Below the pieces are notes generated by a model that saw nothing but the letters and a program-made list of their open reading frames with translations, was not told the origin of the DNA and did no database searches. Source: Shewanella fidelis ATCC BAA-318 (GTDB lineage Bacteria; Pseudomonadota; Gammaproteobacteria; Enterobacterales; Shewanellaceae). From it: DNA of 64,000 bases. Shown here in pieces: positions 9,269-18,723 of this stretch. Position 1 is the first letter of the stretch; the number at the start of each line of letters is the position of its first letter. The position numbers and the translations under genes were made by a program. The stretch is taken from contig NZ_JADX01000005.1 in assembly GCF_000518605.1 (NCBI RefSeq), positions 434,001-498,000 on the forward strand, given 5' to 3'.

Positions 9269-10351
9269 ATGATAATGACCAAGCGAATGAGCTTAATAGC
9301 ATTAAGTATGTTGCTCGTTGGCAGCGCTAACGCATTTGAGGCAGAGAAAGTGGCATCGGAACTCAATATCCCTTGGGGGCTGGCCTATATTGATGACAAT
9401 ACCATGTTAGTCAGTGAAAGAGCTGGATTGCTCAAGCAAGTGAACCTTAAAACCGGTAGTCAGCAAGTGATTGCTAAACCCAACAATGTTTGGGCTCAAG
9501 GGCAAGGCGGTTTACTCGATATTGCAGTATCGCCGTTTGCAGCCAGCACACTTTACCTTACTTATAGCAAAGACATTGAAGGCGAGGGGGCAACGACGCT
9601 GGCTAAAGCCACCTATCAAAATGGCAAGCTAACTGATTGGCAAGATCTATTTGTTAGTACTTCTCGCTCTGACACAGGCCGTCACTTTGGTAGCCGAATC
9701 GCATTCGATGATAAGCATGTTTATTTTTCTATCGGCGACCGTGGTGTACGCGACAATGGTCAAGATACGCTTACCCATGCTGGTGCCATTTTACGCCTCA
9801 ACCCTGACGGTAGCACTCCTTCTGACAACCCATTTGTTACAGATAAGGCGGTGCTAGATGAGATCTGGAGCTATGGTCACCGTAATCCTCAAGGTTTGGT
9901 TTACGACGCGCCAACACAAAAGCTATGGTCAATCGAACATGGGCCTCGCGGCGGCGATGAAATTAATCTAATTAAGCGTGGCGCCAATTATGGCTGGCCT
10001 ATCACCTCGCACGGAAAAGAGTATTGGGGGCCGCTAAGTGTAGGCGAGGGTAAATTAAAAGAAGGCGTGGAGCCGCCGGTGAAAGTGTATGTGCCATCTA
10101 TTGCTCCTGGCAGTTTAGTGCTGTATCGAGGTGATAAATTCCCTGAACTAAAAGGTAAGTTACTGGCTGGGGCATTAAAGCTGACCCACATCAATGTGGT
10201 TAGCCTATCTGATACCGATAAAGCCATTGGCGAGCAGCGCATAATGACTAAATTGGGTGAGCGCATTCGCGATATAGAGGTCACTCCAAAGGGGGATATC
10301 TATTTTAGTACCGACAGCGGTAATCTTTATCGGCTTAAACGGGAAAGATAG
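9269..10351 (+). CDS. PQQ-dependent aldose sugar dehydrogenase (YliI/Asd type)
   Basis: The 360-residue product has a signal peptide (cleavage likely after SANA), so it acts in the periplasm. Family blocks of the soluble PQQ glucose/sorbosone dehydrogenases are present: LNIPWGLAYIDD at the mature start, FGSRIAFDDKHVYFSIGDRG in the middle, EIWSYGHRNPQGLVYD and GPRGGDEINLI. These form a six-bladed propeller that binds PQQ and calcium and oxidises aldoses. A good AGGGAGAG site precedes the start at 9269; a second ATG at 9275 is possible. No PQQ biosynthesis genes are in the window, so cofactor supply is unknown. The stop codon touches the repeat block. Confidence 0.85.
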   Translation: MIMTKRMSLIALSMLLVGSANAFEAEKVASELNIPWGLAYIDDNTMLVSERAGLLKQVNLKTGSQQVIAKPNNVWAQGQGGLLDIAVSPFAASTLYLTYSKDIEGEGATTLAKATYQNGKLTDWQDLFVSTSRSDTGRHFGSRIAFDDKHVYFSIGDRGVRDNGQDTLTHAGAILRLNPDGSTPSDNPFVTDKAVLDEIWSYGHRNPQGLVYDAPTQKLWSIEHGPRGGDEINLIKRGANYGWPITSHGKEYWGPLSVGEGKLKEGVEPPVKVYVPSIAPGSLVLYRGDKFPELKGKLLAGALKLTHINVVSLSDTDKAIGEQRIMTKLGERIRDIEVTPKGDIYFSTDSGNLYRLKRER

Positions 10352-10960
10352 TTCCTAGGTTTAAGAGAAGGTCCTAGGTCCTAGGAAAAGAAGGTCCTAG
10401 GAAGAGCTAAGAAAGGTTCTAGGACCTAGGAAAAGCGAAGACGTTAAGAGCCGAACGGCCTGCGGCCTTACGAATGTGACTGCGTCACTCACGGAAAAGA
10501 TGGGGAAAAGAAAGGTCCTAGGTTCTAGGAAAAGCAGGTCATAGGAAGAGCAAAGACGACTAAAGCCGAGACGGAAAGAACCAGTTAAAAGCAGGGAGAA
10601 GCGGTGATTGTTGTAGGTCGGGCTTTAGTCCGTCACGTTTTTGATTTTCCTAGCAGGACGCAGCCCGTTCTCGGAGCGCAGCGTCCTAGGATCTTGAGCC
10701 TTCTTTTAAAGCTAAGGCGGTAAGAGCCGAACGGCCTGCGGCCTTACGAACGTGACTGCGTCACTCACGGAACGCTGCGCTTACGGAAAAGATGGGGAAA
10801 AGAAAGGTCATAGGTTCTAGGAAAAACCGGGAAAACAGTGTTTGTTGTAGGTCGGGCTTTAGCCCGTCACGTTTTTGATTTTCCTAGCAGGGCGAAGCCC
10901 GCCCTCGAAGCGTAGTGTCCTAGGATCTCAAGCCTTCATTAAAGCGTAGCGTCCTAGGAT
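10352..10960. repeat. CCTAGG-rich repeat block filling the gap between two convergent genes
   Basis: The block runs from stop codon to stop codon. It contains nine CCTAGG hexamers (first at 10354, last at 10953) and tandem AGGTYCT heptamers (10369-10382, 10414-10427, 10513-10526). It also holds an imperfect duplication: the module at 10445 reappears at 10721, and the module at 10609 reappears at 10843. Short hairpins are embedded, such as GGCC-TGC-GGCC (10457) and GTGAC-TGC-GTCAC (10476). No coding potential is seen. CTAG-containing words are normally rare in such genomes, so the density is striking. Confidence 0.85.
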
Positions 10961-11239
10961 CTAAGTTCGATACAGGACTTTTACCACATGCCAGCCGAAC
11001 TTGGTTTTTACTAAATGCGGAGTGATTAACTCACCAGTAAAACAAACCTTATCAAACTGCGGTACCATTTGACCTTTTTTAAATTCACCTAAGCTGCCGC
11101 CTTTTTTACCCGAAGGGCAGGTTGAGTGTTTCTTGGCAAGTACGTCGAACTTGGCGCCTTTATTGAGCTGCTTGATGATATCTTCAGCTAGTGTTTGGTG
11201 CTTAACTAAAATGTGTAATGCTGCTGCGGTGCGCGCCAT
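10961..11239 (-). CDS. ppiC: Parvulin-type peptidyl-prolyl isomerase
   Basis: The 92-residue protein is a single parvulin domain without signal peptide, as in E. coli PpiC. It shows the family blocks [43 protein letters not shown] and [10 protein letters not shown]. It should catalyse cis-trans isomerisation of prolyl bonds in the cytoplasm. It is a single-gene unit, convergent with the sugar dehydrogenase, and its TAG stop lies two bases from the last CCTAGG of the repeat block. Confidence 0.92.
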   Translation of the reverse strand: MARTAAALHILVKHQTLAEDIIKQLNKGAKFDVLAKKHSTCPSGKKGGSLGEFKKGQMVPQFDKVCFTGELITPHLVKTKFGWHVVKVLYRT

Positions 11240-11356
11240 AATAAGGCCTAATCTGTTTGAAACTAATTGCTGCGATTATACCGTCTATTAGCAGTAATAG
11301 GCTAGGGTGTCTAAACCGCTAGCCTATTGATGGTTTTTTCTTTAATAGGCTAAAGT

Positions 11357-12895
11357 TTACTTAGCTTGCTTAGAGATATTAACCAAGTCTTGCATGTCAA
11401 TATCCACAGTAAAGCTGCCGGGAACTTGGCGAGGCGGAAACTCCTTAAAGGTCGCTAACATTTGCTTGACCTTAATTTGCGCGGGGATCGCCACAAACGC
11501 TCGCTTGTACCACCAATCATCGTAGCTAAAACCTTGGTCACCTTTCTCATAAGGATCAATAGTTAAATCAAATAGCTTGGGTATCCTCAAGTTTTTTTGT
11601 GGTTGAGTCCATACTGCAATGCCTTGGCTTTCTTGGATTTTGAAATGAAATTTCCAGCGTCCATCGCGCATAGCGAGTAGTTCACCATCATCAGACCAAT
11701 AGAAAAACTGTTGCCTTGGACTTGTGTCGGTTTTATGGCTCAAATAGTCCACCATATTATATCCGTCCAGATGATTACGGTATTGCTTGCCATTACTGGC
11801 TTTATAACCCGATAGCAATTGGCTTTTAATATCGTTATTGCCTGCAATACTCATTAATGTGGGAAACCAGTCTGCTGAAGAGACAATGCCATTAAACTTT
11901 GAGTTAGGCTTTATATGGTTGGGCCATTTGATAAATGCAGGAACTCTAAAACCACCCTCCCAACCAGTATTTTTCTCACCTCTAAAGGGACTAGTGGCAG
12001 CATCTGGCCATGTTGCGTTCATTGGGCCATTATCAGTGGTGTAAACCACAACGGTATTGTCTTCAATATCGAGTTGCTTGAGCTTTGCTAGTAATTTGCC
12101 GATATGGTTATCGTGTTCAATCATGCCATCGGCGTAATCTCCTAAACCGGTAACCCCTGAGTTTTTATCACTGACATGGGTATAGTTGTGCATACGAGTG
12201 GTGTTATACCATAAGAAAAAGGGCTTGTTTTTATCTACTTGCCTGCTCATAAAGTCGTTGGCTGCTGCTAAGGTTTCATCATCAACGGTTTCCATACGTT
12301 TACTGGTAAGTGGCCCGGTATCTTCTATTTTTCCATCGGCAAAAGAGCGAATGACACCTCGTGGTCCAAAACGCTGCTTAAATGCTGCAGCTTTTGGATA
12401 ATCAGCATTTTCAGGTTCCTCTTCGGCATTAAGGTGGTAAAGATTACCCATAAATTCATCAAAGCCATGTTTAGTGGGGAGCATGTCATCGCGATCTCCT
12501 AGATGATTTTTACCAAATTGACCGGTTGCGTAACCGAGATCTTTTAGGGTTTGTGCCAATGTTATATCTTGTGGTTGTATGCCTTGGCTAGTTCCGGGTA
12601 ATCCTACTTTGCTTAAGCCTGTGCGCACCGGCATTTGTCCGGTAATAAATACTGAGCGCCCAGCGGTACAGGATTGCTCTGCATAATAGGACGTCAGCAT
12701 TGCTCCCTCATTAGCGATGCTGTCGATATTGGGTGTTTGGTAACCAAGCATGCCGTTGTTGTAAGCAGAGATATTACCGTAGCCAATATCATCACCAAAT
12801 ATCACGACAATATTAGGTTTATTGGTGGCATAACCACTTATTGAAACAAGGGCTAAACAGAGCCCTATCACGAAATTATTTATTTTTTTTATCAT
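11357..12895 (-). CDS. Exported type I sulfatase (arylsulfatase family)
   Basis: The 512-residue protein carries a signal peptide (ends near SGYA). The sulfatase signature CTAGR (Cys76) fits C-x-A-x-R, the site where Cys is turned into formylglycine. Metal-binding blocks NIVVIFGDDIGYG and VVVYTTDNGP are present. It should cleave a sulfate ester in the periplasm; the substrate is unknown. No formylglycine-generating enzyme is in the window, so maturation must rely on one elsewhere. It lies 69 bases downstream of the D-aminoacylase-like gene and may share its transcript. Confidence 0.88.
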   Translation of the reverse strand: MIKKINNFVIGLCLALVSISGYATNKPNIVVIFGDDIGYGNISAYNNGMLGYQTPNIDSIANEGAMLTSYYAEQSCTAGRSVFITGQMPVRTGLSKVGLPGTSQGIQPQDITLAQTLKDLGYATGQFGKNHLGDRDDMLPTKHGFDEFMGNLYHLNAEEEPENADYPKAAAFKQRFGPRGVIRSFADGKIEDTGPLTSKRMETVDDETLAAANDFMSRQVDKNKPFFLWYNTTRMHNYTHVSDKNSGVTGLGDYADGMIEHDNHIGKLLAKLKQLDIEDNTVVVYTTDNGPMNATWPDAATSPFRGEKNTGWEGGFRVPAFIKWPNHIKPNSKFNGIVSSADWFPTLMSIAGNNDIKSQLLSGYKASNGKQYRNHLDGYNMVDYLSHKTDTSPRQQFFYWSDDGELLAMRDGRWKFHFKIQESQGIAVWTQPQKNLRIPKLFDLTIDPYEKGDQGFSYDDWWYKRAFVAIPAQIKVKQMLATFKEFPPRQVPGSFTVDIDMQDLVNISKQAK

Positions 12896-12964
12896 CTTAA
12901 ATATCCCTATTATTAATAGATTTACTCATTTCTGGCTGCATTAATTTGTCTAAGAGTGGTCAAG

Positions 12965-14728
12965 TTAGTGCGCCGGAATATAAGTTCCGAAGTCCATGCT
13001 CCTTCCTAACTCTGGTGACACGTGATCATGTTCACAGGCGAGTTTACCGTTGATAAATACTTGCTCTATTAGCCCTGGGTTACGATTAACAAGGCGCTGC
13101 AAGCCAAAGTTTTCCATTTCAGCCCAGCAGACTTGTTCGAGGTTTTGATCAAATTTAGCAGGATTTAGCACCACGACATCGGCTCTGTCGCCAACACGAA
13201 TTCGGCCAGCATCAATATTGAACCACTGCGCCTGATCGCCAGTCATGCGAAACACAGCCTGTTCCATTGTCATGATTGCCTGGCTATTTTTAGCTTGCTG
13301 ACTTTGGCTTTCATTAATGCTTTCATTGACCAGTTTTAGCATGCGCAGCGGCAAGTTATAAAAAGCCATATTGCGTATATGCGCACCGGCATCGCTGAAG
13401 GTGATTAAAGACTTTTTATCTTTAACCATGTTCTTTAGAACGTGCTTGCGGTGGTTAGCTACCGTGGTGTACCAGCGTAAATCAGTACCGTATTGCACGA
13501 CTAAGTCGAGGAACAAGTCGACTACATGGATCTGCTTACTCTCGGCAACATCTGCGAAGTTCTTGCCGACGATAGATTGATCTGGGCATTCAAGGATAAT
13601 GGCATCACCAAAGTCGCGCTGCCATACGCGAGGACTGAGCTTTTCGCCGTAAAACTTCCTAAAGTCACGGCGGTAGGCTTCATCTTTTAAAAGTTCATTA
13701 CGAGCAATTTTATCTTTTAAGTCTAGCGCCAGTTCACCAGCACCAAACTCTTCAAAAAACACCACATCAATACCATCGGCATACACGGTAAAAGGAGTTG
13801 GTAGTACTTGCCAGCGAAAGTCGCCATTAAAGAAGTTGGTCACTCTAGCGGCAAGATTGGTGATTTTGCTCAAGTAGACACTGCCTTTTAAATCCATACG
13901 GCTAATCAAAGTGGTTTTTAGGCGCTTTTTAAAAATGCCCATACATTCGCGCATATATTGGTTTATTTGTAGTATTGCCGCCGCATTCGGTGCACCTTGA
14001 TGCACGCGGTCGTACTCGCGAACTAAGTTGTTTAGGCGTGATACTTCTTTCCATTTAGCGTAGGTACTCGGTAAGCTTTTTGACCACTCGCGGTCGCCAT
14101 CAATTTTGTCCCACTTTAGGCACATGGTTGATAAGCCCAAAAAGCCGACATCGAGAGACTCTTTAAGCAAGCTTTCCATCTTACGCATTTCCATTTCGGT
14201 GGGAGTGACATTTAGATCCGTTGCGCGGCTTAACCCCATTACACCAACACGTAAATCACTGTGACCAAGCATGCTGACAACGTTAGGCCCTAGAGGATGT
14301 TGCTGCGCAAACTCGACCCACTGCTTAGGCGTACTCCATGTTTTATGTTGCTTTAAAATGGGCAGGACTTTTTCTCGAGGCACTGTTTCTACTCGGGTAA
14401 AAATATCAGAGGCATCTTCATATTCACTGCAGATCATGCTTAATGAGCAGCTGCCAACAAGTACCGTTGTTACGCCATGACGTACAGATTCCGACAGGCT
14501 AGGGCTAACAATGAGTTCGGCATCATAATGAGTATGAGTGTCAATGAATCCGGGCATTACCCATTTCTGTTGAGCATCAATAATGTGATTACAGCCAGTT
14601 TCGTCTAAAGCTTGGCTTGAGACTTTTACTATTTTGCCATTTTTGATAGCGACATTTTGAATCGACGATGCCGCGCCCGTGCCGTCAAAGTATCGGCCTC
14701 CTTTAATAATGGTATCGTATGCAGACAT
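12965..14728 (-). CDS. N-acyl-D-amino-acid deacylase family amidohydrolase
   Basis: The ATG at 14728 is preferred over the in-frame ATG 15 bases upstream because GGAGGGAGA, its ribosome site, overlaps that upstream ATG. The product (587 residues) starts MSAYDTIIKGGRYFDGTG and contains the metal motif DTHTHYD, then HGVTTVLVGSCS and near the end FSDAGAHIRNMAF and RADVVVLNP. This is the D-aminoacylase branch of the amidohydrolase superfamily, which removes acyl groups from D-amino acids or related amides. No signal peptide is seen. The substrate is not known; an AraC regulator is encoded divergently. Confidence 0.82.
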   Translation of the reverse strand: MSAYDTIIKGGRYFDGTGAASSIQNVAIKNGKIVKVSSQALDETGCNHIIDAQQKWVMPGFIDTHTHYDAELIVSPSLSESVRHGVTTVLVGSCSLSMICSEYEDASDIFTRVETVPREKVLPILKQHKTWSTPKQWVEFAQQHPLGPNVVSMLGHSDLRVGVMGLSRATDLNVTPTEMEMRKMESLLKESLDVGFLGLSTMCLKWDKIDGDREWSKSLPSTYAKWKEVSRLNNLVREYDRVHQGAPNAAAILQINQYMRECMGIFKKRLKTTLISRMDLKGSVYLSKITNLAARVTNFFNGDFRWQVLPTPFTVYADGIDVVFFEEFGAGELALDLKDKIARNELLKDEAYRRDFRKFYGEKLSPRVWQRDFGDAIILECPDQSIVGKNFADVAESKQIHVVDLFLDLVVQYGTDLRWYTTVANHRKHVLKNMVKDKKSLITFSDAGAHIRNMAFYNLPLRMLKLVNESINESQSQQAKNSQAIMTMEQAVFRMTGDQAQWFNIDAGRIRVGDRADVVVLNPAKFDQNLEQVCWAEMENFGLQRLVNRNPGLIEQVFINGKLACEHDHVSPELGRSMDFGTYIPAH

Positions 14729-14900
14729 AGAATCTCCCTCCATGTTGTTAATCGTTTTTATTATGTTTATCGATTCGATATTTTTAGATTAAGGCTTGTC
14801 TAATTTTCATTCTTGTTATTTGGTGACAAGTTGATGATTATTTAAACATTGCTAACGTTGATGGTGGTTAAGGTGTTGTTGGCTAGGCGAGAGGGCATAG

Positions 14901-15911
14901 ATGAAACAAGATTACTTAATTCGTAGTGCATCACTATCGGGATTTAGCTCGTTAGTTACCGAACTTGGTGGCGACACTCATAACTTGTTATTGCAGTGTG
15001 AGTTGCGACCACGGGATCTTAGTAACCCGGACAATATGATCGCTTTTGCCAGCATGATTAATTTATTGGAGTTGGCATCTAACGAGCTTAATTGCCAAGA
15101 CTTTGGCCTGCGTTTGGCTGCAAAACAGGGTCTTGAAATGTTGGGCTCGGTAGGCTTAATTATTCAGGCAAGCCATACTGTGCGTGAGGCGTTGGTTAAT
15201 GCTCAGCGTTATATGATGTTGCATAGTTATGGTGAATATTGGATGTTGCGAGAATTTGAACAGTCAATATTTATTGAGCGCTATCAGATTTATCAAGATA
15301 TTAGTTATGCGAAGCAGTATAAAGAGCTATCTTTTGGAGTGTGTGCAGGTCTAGTTAAAACCTTGATAGGTCAGCCTCTGCAGTTGGAGAGACTAGAGTT
15401 TGCCCACGTCCAGATTTCCGATAGCAGCGTTTATCGTAAATATTTTGAATGCCCAGTGGTATTTAATCAGGAAAACGATCGGCTAATTTTAGATTCTAGT
15501 TATCTTGAACAGCCATTGTTGCCTAACTCTTATCAAGACAAGCAACAGGTTAAATTCTATTTAGATCAGTTAATCAGCCAATTTGGTGGCGATATCGAAC
15601 GTAAGGTTAAGACTTTAATATTACAAACCATGGGGTTACACGATGCTAATATTGATCAAGTCGCGACTATGCTCAATATGAATCGTCGAACCTTGCAGCG
15701 GCGGTTAGCAAGCGAAGGTTTAACCTTTAAACAATTATTAACTGATGTAAGGATGAGTACGGCTTGTTGGTATTTGCAATCAAGTCAGCTCGATATCACC
15801 TTATTGTCAGAAGTGTTAGGCTACAGCGATGTAAGCGCTTTTAGTAAAGCCTTTAAGCAAGTCGTAGGTGTTTCGCCGTTAAAGTGGCGCAAATCAGCGC
15901 AAGAACCGTAA
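14901..15911 (+). CDS. AraC-family transcriptional regulator
   Basis: The 336-residue protein has an N-terminal effector domain of the OruR/ArgR-type AraC subgroup (residues about 15-200) and a C-terminal double helix-turn-helix: NIDQVATMLNMNRRTLQRRL, then ITLLSEVLGYSDVSAFSKAF and WRKSAQEP. It is divergent from the D-aminoacylase/sulfatase genes with 172 bases between them and is their likely regulator. No operator repeat was recognised. Confidence 0.88.
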   Translation: MKQDYLIRSASLSGFSSLVTELGGDTHNLLLQCELRPRDLSNPDNMIAFASMINLLELASNELNCQDFGLRLAAKQGLEMLGSVGLIIQASHTVREALVNAQRYMMLHSYGEYWMLREFEQSIFIERYQIYQDISYAKQYKELSFGVCAGLVKTLIGQPLQLERLEFAHVQISDSSVYRKYFECPVVFNQENDRLILDSSYLEQPLLPNSYQDKQQVKFYLDQLISQFGGDIERKVKTLILQTMGLHDANIDQVATMLNMNRRTLQRRLASEGLTFKQLLTDVRMSTACWYLQSSQLDITLLSEVLGYSDVSAFSKAFKQVVGVSPLKWRKSAQEP

Positions 15912-15954
15912 GAATTACTAATCTAATCAACCTCAAAGTTTGTAGGAAGGATCA

Positions 15955-16734
15955 GTGTTAAAATCTACATCCTATCGCCGCATCGGCCCTGATTACCGTT
16001 TTGATGAGCAAGTGAGTTTTGTTGATATCAAGCAAGTATTTGGTCTTGGGCATATTCGTTTGGGTAAATGGGTTGAAAACGAAGAGCGCGATAAAGCTGC
16101 TAACCTGATCTTTGACTCGTTAGCCGACTTAGCCTTTATTTTAAAATTGCCACCTAAAGCGCTGGGGTTGCGTGAAACCTTAAACTTAGCTTTTGGTAGT
16201 GGCGGTCAAAAAGGTGTGCAAGCTCATTATGCGCCACATAAACGTGAATTAGCCTTAGCTAAAAATGCGGGTGCAGGCGCATTGGCACATGAGTTTTGGC
16301 ACGCATTTGATCACTATATTGCCCCTAAATCTTTTCATACTTCGCCTAACGGGATCTCGTTTGCCAGCCACAGTTGGCTTGCTGATGTGAAGCCAATTAA
16401 GCATCCTCTGAATCAGCGCTTAGAGCGAGTTTTTGAAGTAGCATTGCTCAATGAAAACGGTGAAGATGGTCATGATTATGTCAACCGCGCAATCGCCTTG
16501 GATAAACAACATAACAGCCAGTACTTTTCTCGGCCAACTGAGTTAATGGCGCGGGCGTTTGAGTCGTGTATCGAGTCGTATGCCGACATCACTAATCCCT
16601 ATTTGGTTGATGAAACCTTAAAGTCACCACTATTTGATGCTGGTGGTTACCCAACACTAGAGCATAGAGCGCAGATCTTCGATGCGTTGATTAACTATTT
16701 TGAGCCGTTAGGTGAGGCGCTAGGGCGTGAATAG
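15955..16734 (+). CDS. LPD1-like zincin domain protein (CLCA_X family)
   Basis: The start is a GTG at 15955 with AGGAAGG four bases upstream (259 residues). The centre matches the LPD1 type of domain known from large polyvalent phage and plasmid proteins: LRETLNLAFGSGGQKG, then AHYAPHKRELALAK and AGALAHEFWHAFDHY. The last block is an HExxH zinc motif (H112, E113, H116), so it may be a metallopeptidase, although activity is not proven for this family. I recall similar stand-alone proteins in Shewanella named CLCA_X. It follows the AraC gene by 43 bases and is followed by a hairpin. Confidence 0.6.
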   Translation: MLKSTSYRRIGPDYRFDEQVSFVDIKQVFGLGHIRLGKWVENEERDKAANLIFDSLADLAFILKLPPKALGLRETLNLAFGSGGQKGVQAHYAPHKRELALAKNAGAGALAHEFWHAFDHYIAPKSFHTSPNGISFASHSWLADVKPIKHPLNQRLERVFEVALLNENGEDGHDYVNRAIALDKQHNSQYFSRPTELMARAFESCIESYADITNPYLVDETLKSPLFDAGGYPTLEHRAQIFDALINYFEPLGEALGRE

Positions 16735-16755
16735 CTTTGCTATTTCCCATAAAAG

Positions 16756-16775
16756 AAGCCCGCATTAGCGGGCTT
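16756..16775. terminator. Hairpin between convergent genes
   Basis: Perfect eight-base stem AAGCCCGC/GCGGGCTT with loop ATTA. The T-tract is short, so termination strength is uncertain. Confidence 0.6.
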
Positions 16776-16798
16776 GTTAAACTATTTTAGCTTAAGGC

Positions 16799-17836
16799 TT
16801 AAGCTGTTTTGACTTTCCAGTTCACTTCTTCACCGGCAAAGAAAGGCACAATAGGGTTACCGTTTGGCAAGATGATCTCGCTCGGCACTGTCCACTTTTC
16901 TTTCACTAGGGTCACGGTGCTGGTGTTGCGCGGTAGGCCATAAAAATCTGGACCATGCTTACTAGCAAAACCTTCAAGCTTATCTAATGCGCCTAAGTCA
17001 TCAAATACTTGTGCGTAAAGCTCTAATGCACTCCATGCACTGTAACAGCCTGCGCAGCCACAAGCAGACTCTTTACGGTGTTTTTCGTGCGGCGCAGAAT
17101 CAGTCCCTAAGAAGAACTTACTTGAACCTGTAGCAACGACTGCGCGCAGTGCTTCTTGATGGGTACTGCGCTTAAGCACTGGCAAGCAGAAGTTATGTGG
17201 GCGAACGCCGCCAACCAATAGGTCATTACGGTTAAGCAGTAAATGCTGTGGAGTGATAGTCGCTGCAACTGTGTCTGGTGCATCCATGACAAAGTCTGCG
17301 GCATCTTTAGTGGTGATGTGTTCAAACACCACTTTTAAGGTAGGGAAAGAAGCGACAATGCGCGCAAGGTAGCGCTCGATAAACATGGCTTCACGGTCGA
17401 AAATATCGATGTGTGACTCAGTCACTTCACCATGCACCAATAACAACATACCGTGCTTAGCCATGGCTTCAAAGACAGGGAAAAGTGCATCTAGCGCTTT
17501 TACTGCAGCGTCAGAGTTTGTAGTTGCACCGGCAGGGTAAAGTTTAGCAGCAACAACACCGGCAGCTTTAGCATCAATGATGTCTTGCTCTGTGGTGTTA
17601 TTAGTTAAGAAGATTGTCATTAGCGGTTCAAAAGTAGAGCCTGTTGGACGCGCCGCTAGAATACGCTCACGATACTCAGTTACCATTTGGGCATTAGTTA
17701 CAGGTGGTAGCAGGTTCGGCATTACGATTGCGCGTTGAAACAAGCGCGCCGTTGCTGGAACGGTTTCTTGTAGCATATCGCCATCGCGAAAATGAAGGTG
17801 CCAATCGTCAGGAGTTAGTAGGGTGATTTGCGTCAT
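16799..17836 (-). CDS. pyrC: Dihydroorotase
   Basis: The 345-residue enzyme matches the PyrC class found in E. coli in length and sequence: [15 protein letters not shown] at the N-terminus holds the zinc ligands of Hx[14 protein letters not shown] carries the carbamylated Lys, LLLVHGEV and VFEHITT supply further His ligands, and [10 protein letters not shown] the catalytic Asp. It closes carbamoyl-aspartate to dihydroorotate in pyrimidine synthesis. A Cys-rich loop CGCAGCYS is also present. The gene stands alone. Confidence 0.95.
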   Translation of the reverse strand: MTQITLLTPDDWHLHFRDGDMLQETVPATARLFQRAIVMPNLLPPVTNAQMVTEYRERILAARPTGSTFEPLMTIFLTNNTTEQDIIDAKAAGVVAAKLYPAGATTNSDAAVKALDALFPVFEAMAKHGMLLLVHGEVTESHIDIFDREAMFIERYLARIVASFPTLKVVFEHITTKDAADFVMDAPDTVAATITPQHLLLNRNDLLVGGVRPHNFCLPVLKRSTHQEALRAVVATGSSKFFLGTDSAPHEKHRKESACGCAGCYSAWSALELYAQVFDDLGALDKLEGFASKHGPDFYGLPRNTSTVTLVKEKWTVPSEIILPNGNPIVPFFAGEEVNWKVKTA

Positions 17837-18108
17837 TGTAGGTTCCTAAGCGTTTACGACAAAATACGTCAGCTTTTTATAAGCTTTTACTTAGGTCGCT
17901 ATTGTGCCTGAAATCGCTGCCGCTTAATAGCTGAACCTTGAATAATAAACAGATTGTATTGCTTAAACTGGGCTATCAACTCATAGGACATGTTATTTTG
18001 TTCTGTTGCTTGGCTTTGACTCACGTTATGATCAATTTTTAGTTAAGTTTAAAGCTAGGTTTTGTGGGCTGACGATAGTAAGTATGCACAGAATTTAAGG
18101 ACAATTGG

Positions 18109-18639
18109 ATGAAAAAACAATATGGATTCACCCTTATAGAGTTGGTGGTGGTGATTATTATTCTAGGTATATTGGCGGTTACCGCAGCGCCTAAGTTTAT
18201 CAATTTGTCTCGCGACAGTAAGATCAGTGCGTTACAAGGCATTGGCGCAGCAATGACTTTTGCAGCTGATGAAACTTACATGAAAGCGCAAATTGAAGGT
18301 GCAGCTGAGCAAGCACGCAGCTCAGATTCAAACCCACCTTATGTTGAAATCCCAGCCGGTATTTTTGAGCTAAAATATGGCTACCCTGAAGCTTGGCCTG
18401 AAAGTGGTTTAGGCATTTTAGACATGGTTGACCTTGATGATGCTATCGATGTTTGTTTTGGTAGTAGCTGTAATAACTCAAGCAACTCTAGCCGAGTGCA
18501 AATTGGTTATAACCTTGAGGCGGGGCAATCGCTCCCAGCAGACGCAGAAGCTTGTTATTTGCGATATAGCGAGCCAGGTGGAACAGGTGGAACATCTGCA
18601 ACCCGTTACACAGTGACTTATTTTACTGACGGTTGTTAA
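18109..18639 (+). CDS. Type IV prepilin, MSHA-like, without neighbouring pilus genes
   Basis: This is a 176-residue protein with a short positively charged leader (MKKQYG) cut before the Phe of FTLIELVVVIIILGILA. The Glu at mature position 5 and the hydrophobic helix are typical of type IV pilins. The following AAPKFINLSRDSKISALQGI closely resembles MshA/MshB-type pilins. The C-terminal part has four Cys and an Asn/Ser-rich loop. No mannose-sensitive haemagglutinin assembly genes are nearby, so it must use machinery encoded elsewhere. A GGACAATT site precedes the ATG. Confidence 0.85.
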   Translation: MKKQYGFTLIELVVVIIILGILAVTAAPKFINLSRDSKISALQGIGAAMTFAADETYMKAQIEGAAEQARSSDSNPPYVEIPAGIFELKYGYPEAWPESGLGILDMVDLDDAIDVCFGSSCNNSSNSSRVQIGYNLEAGQSLPADAEACYLRYSEPGGTGGTSATRYTVTYFTDGC

Positions 18640-18654
18640 TTAGTGCTGATAACT

Positions 18655-18675
18655 GCAGCTGTTAATAACAGCTGC
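18655..18675. repeat. Hairpin after the pilin gene
   Basis: Perfect eight-base arms GCAGCTGT/ACAGCTGC around TAATA. It lacks a T-run, so its role as a terminator is unclear. Confidence 0.45.
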
Positions 18676-18723
18676 TAGCCAGTTTACGGTTTTGCCTAGT
18701 TAGTTACATTAGTTAGTTGAAAA

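Noticed and set aside
9269..10351. Soluble methanol- or quinoprotein-type alcohol dehydrogenase
   Set aside because: Length and blocks fit the six-bladed aldose dehydrogenase family, not the eight-bladed quinoprotein alcohol dehydrogenases.
11296..11327. Terminator for the sulfatase gene
   Set aside because: Good stem (AATAGGCTAG/CTAGCCTATT), but the T-run is on the wrong strand and too far away; role left open.
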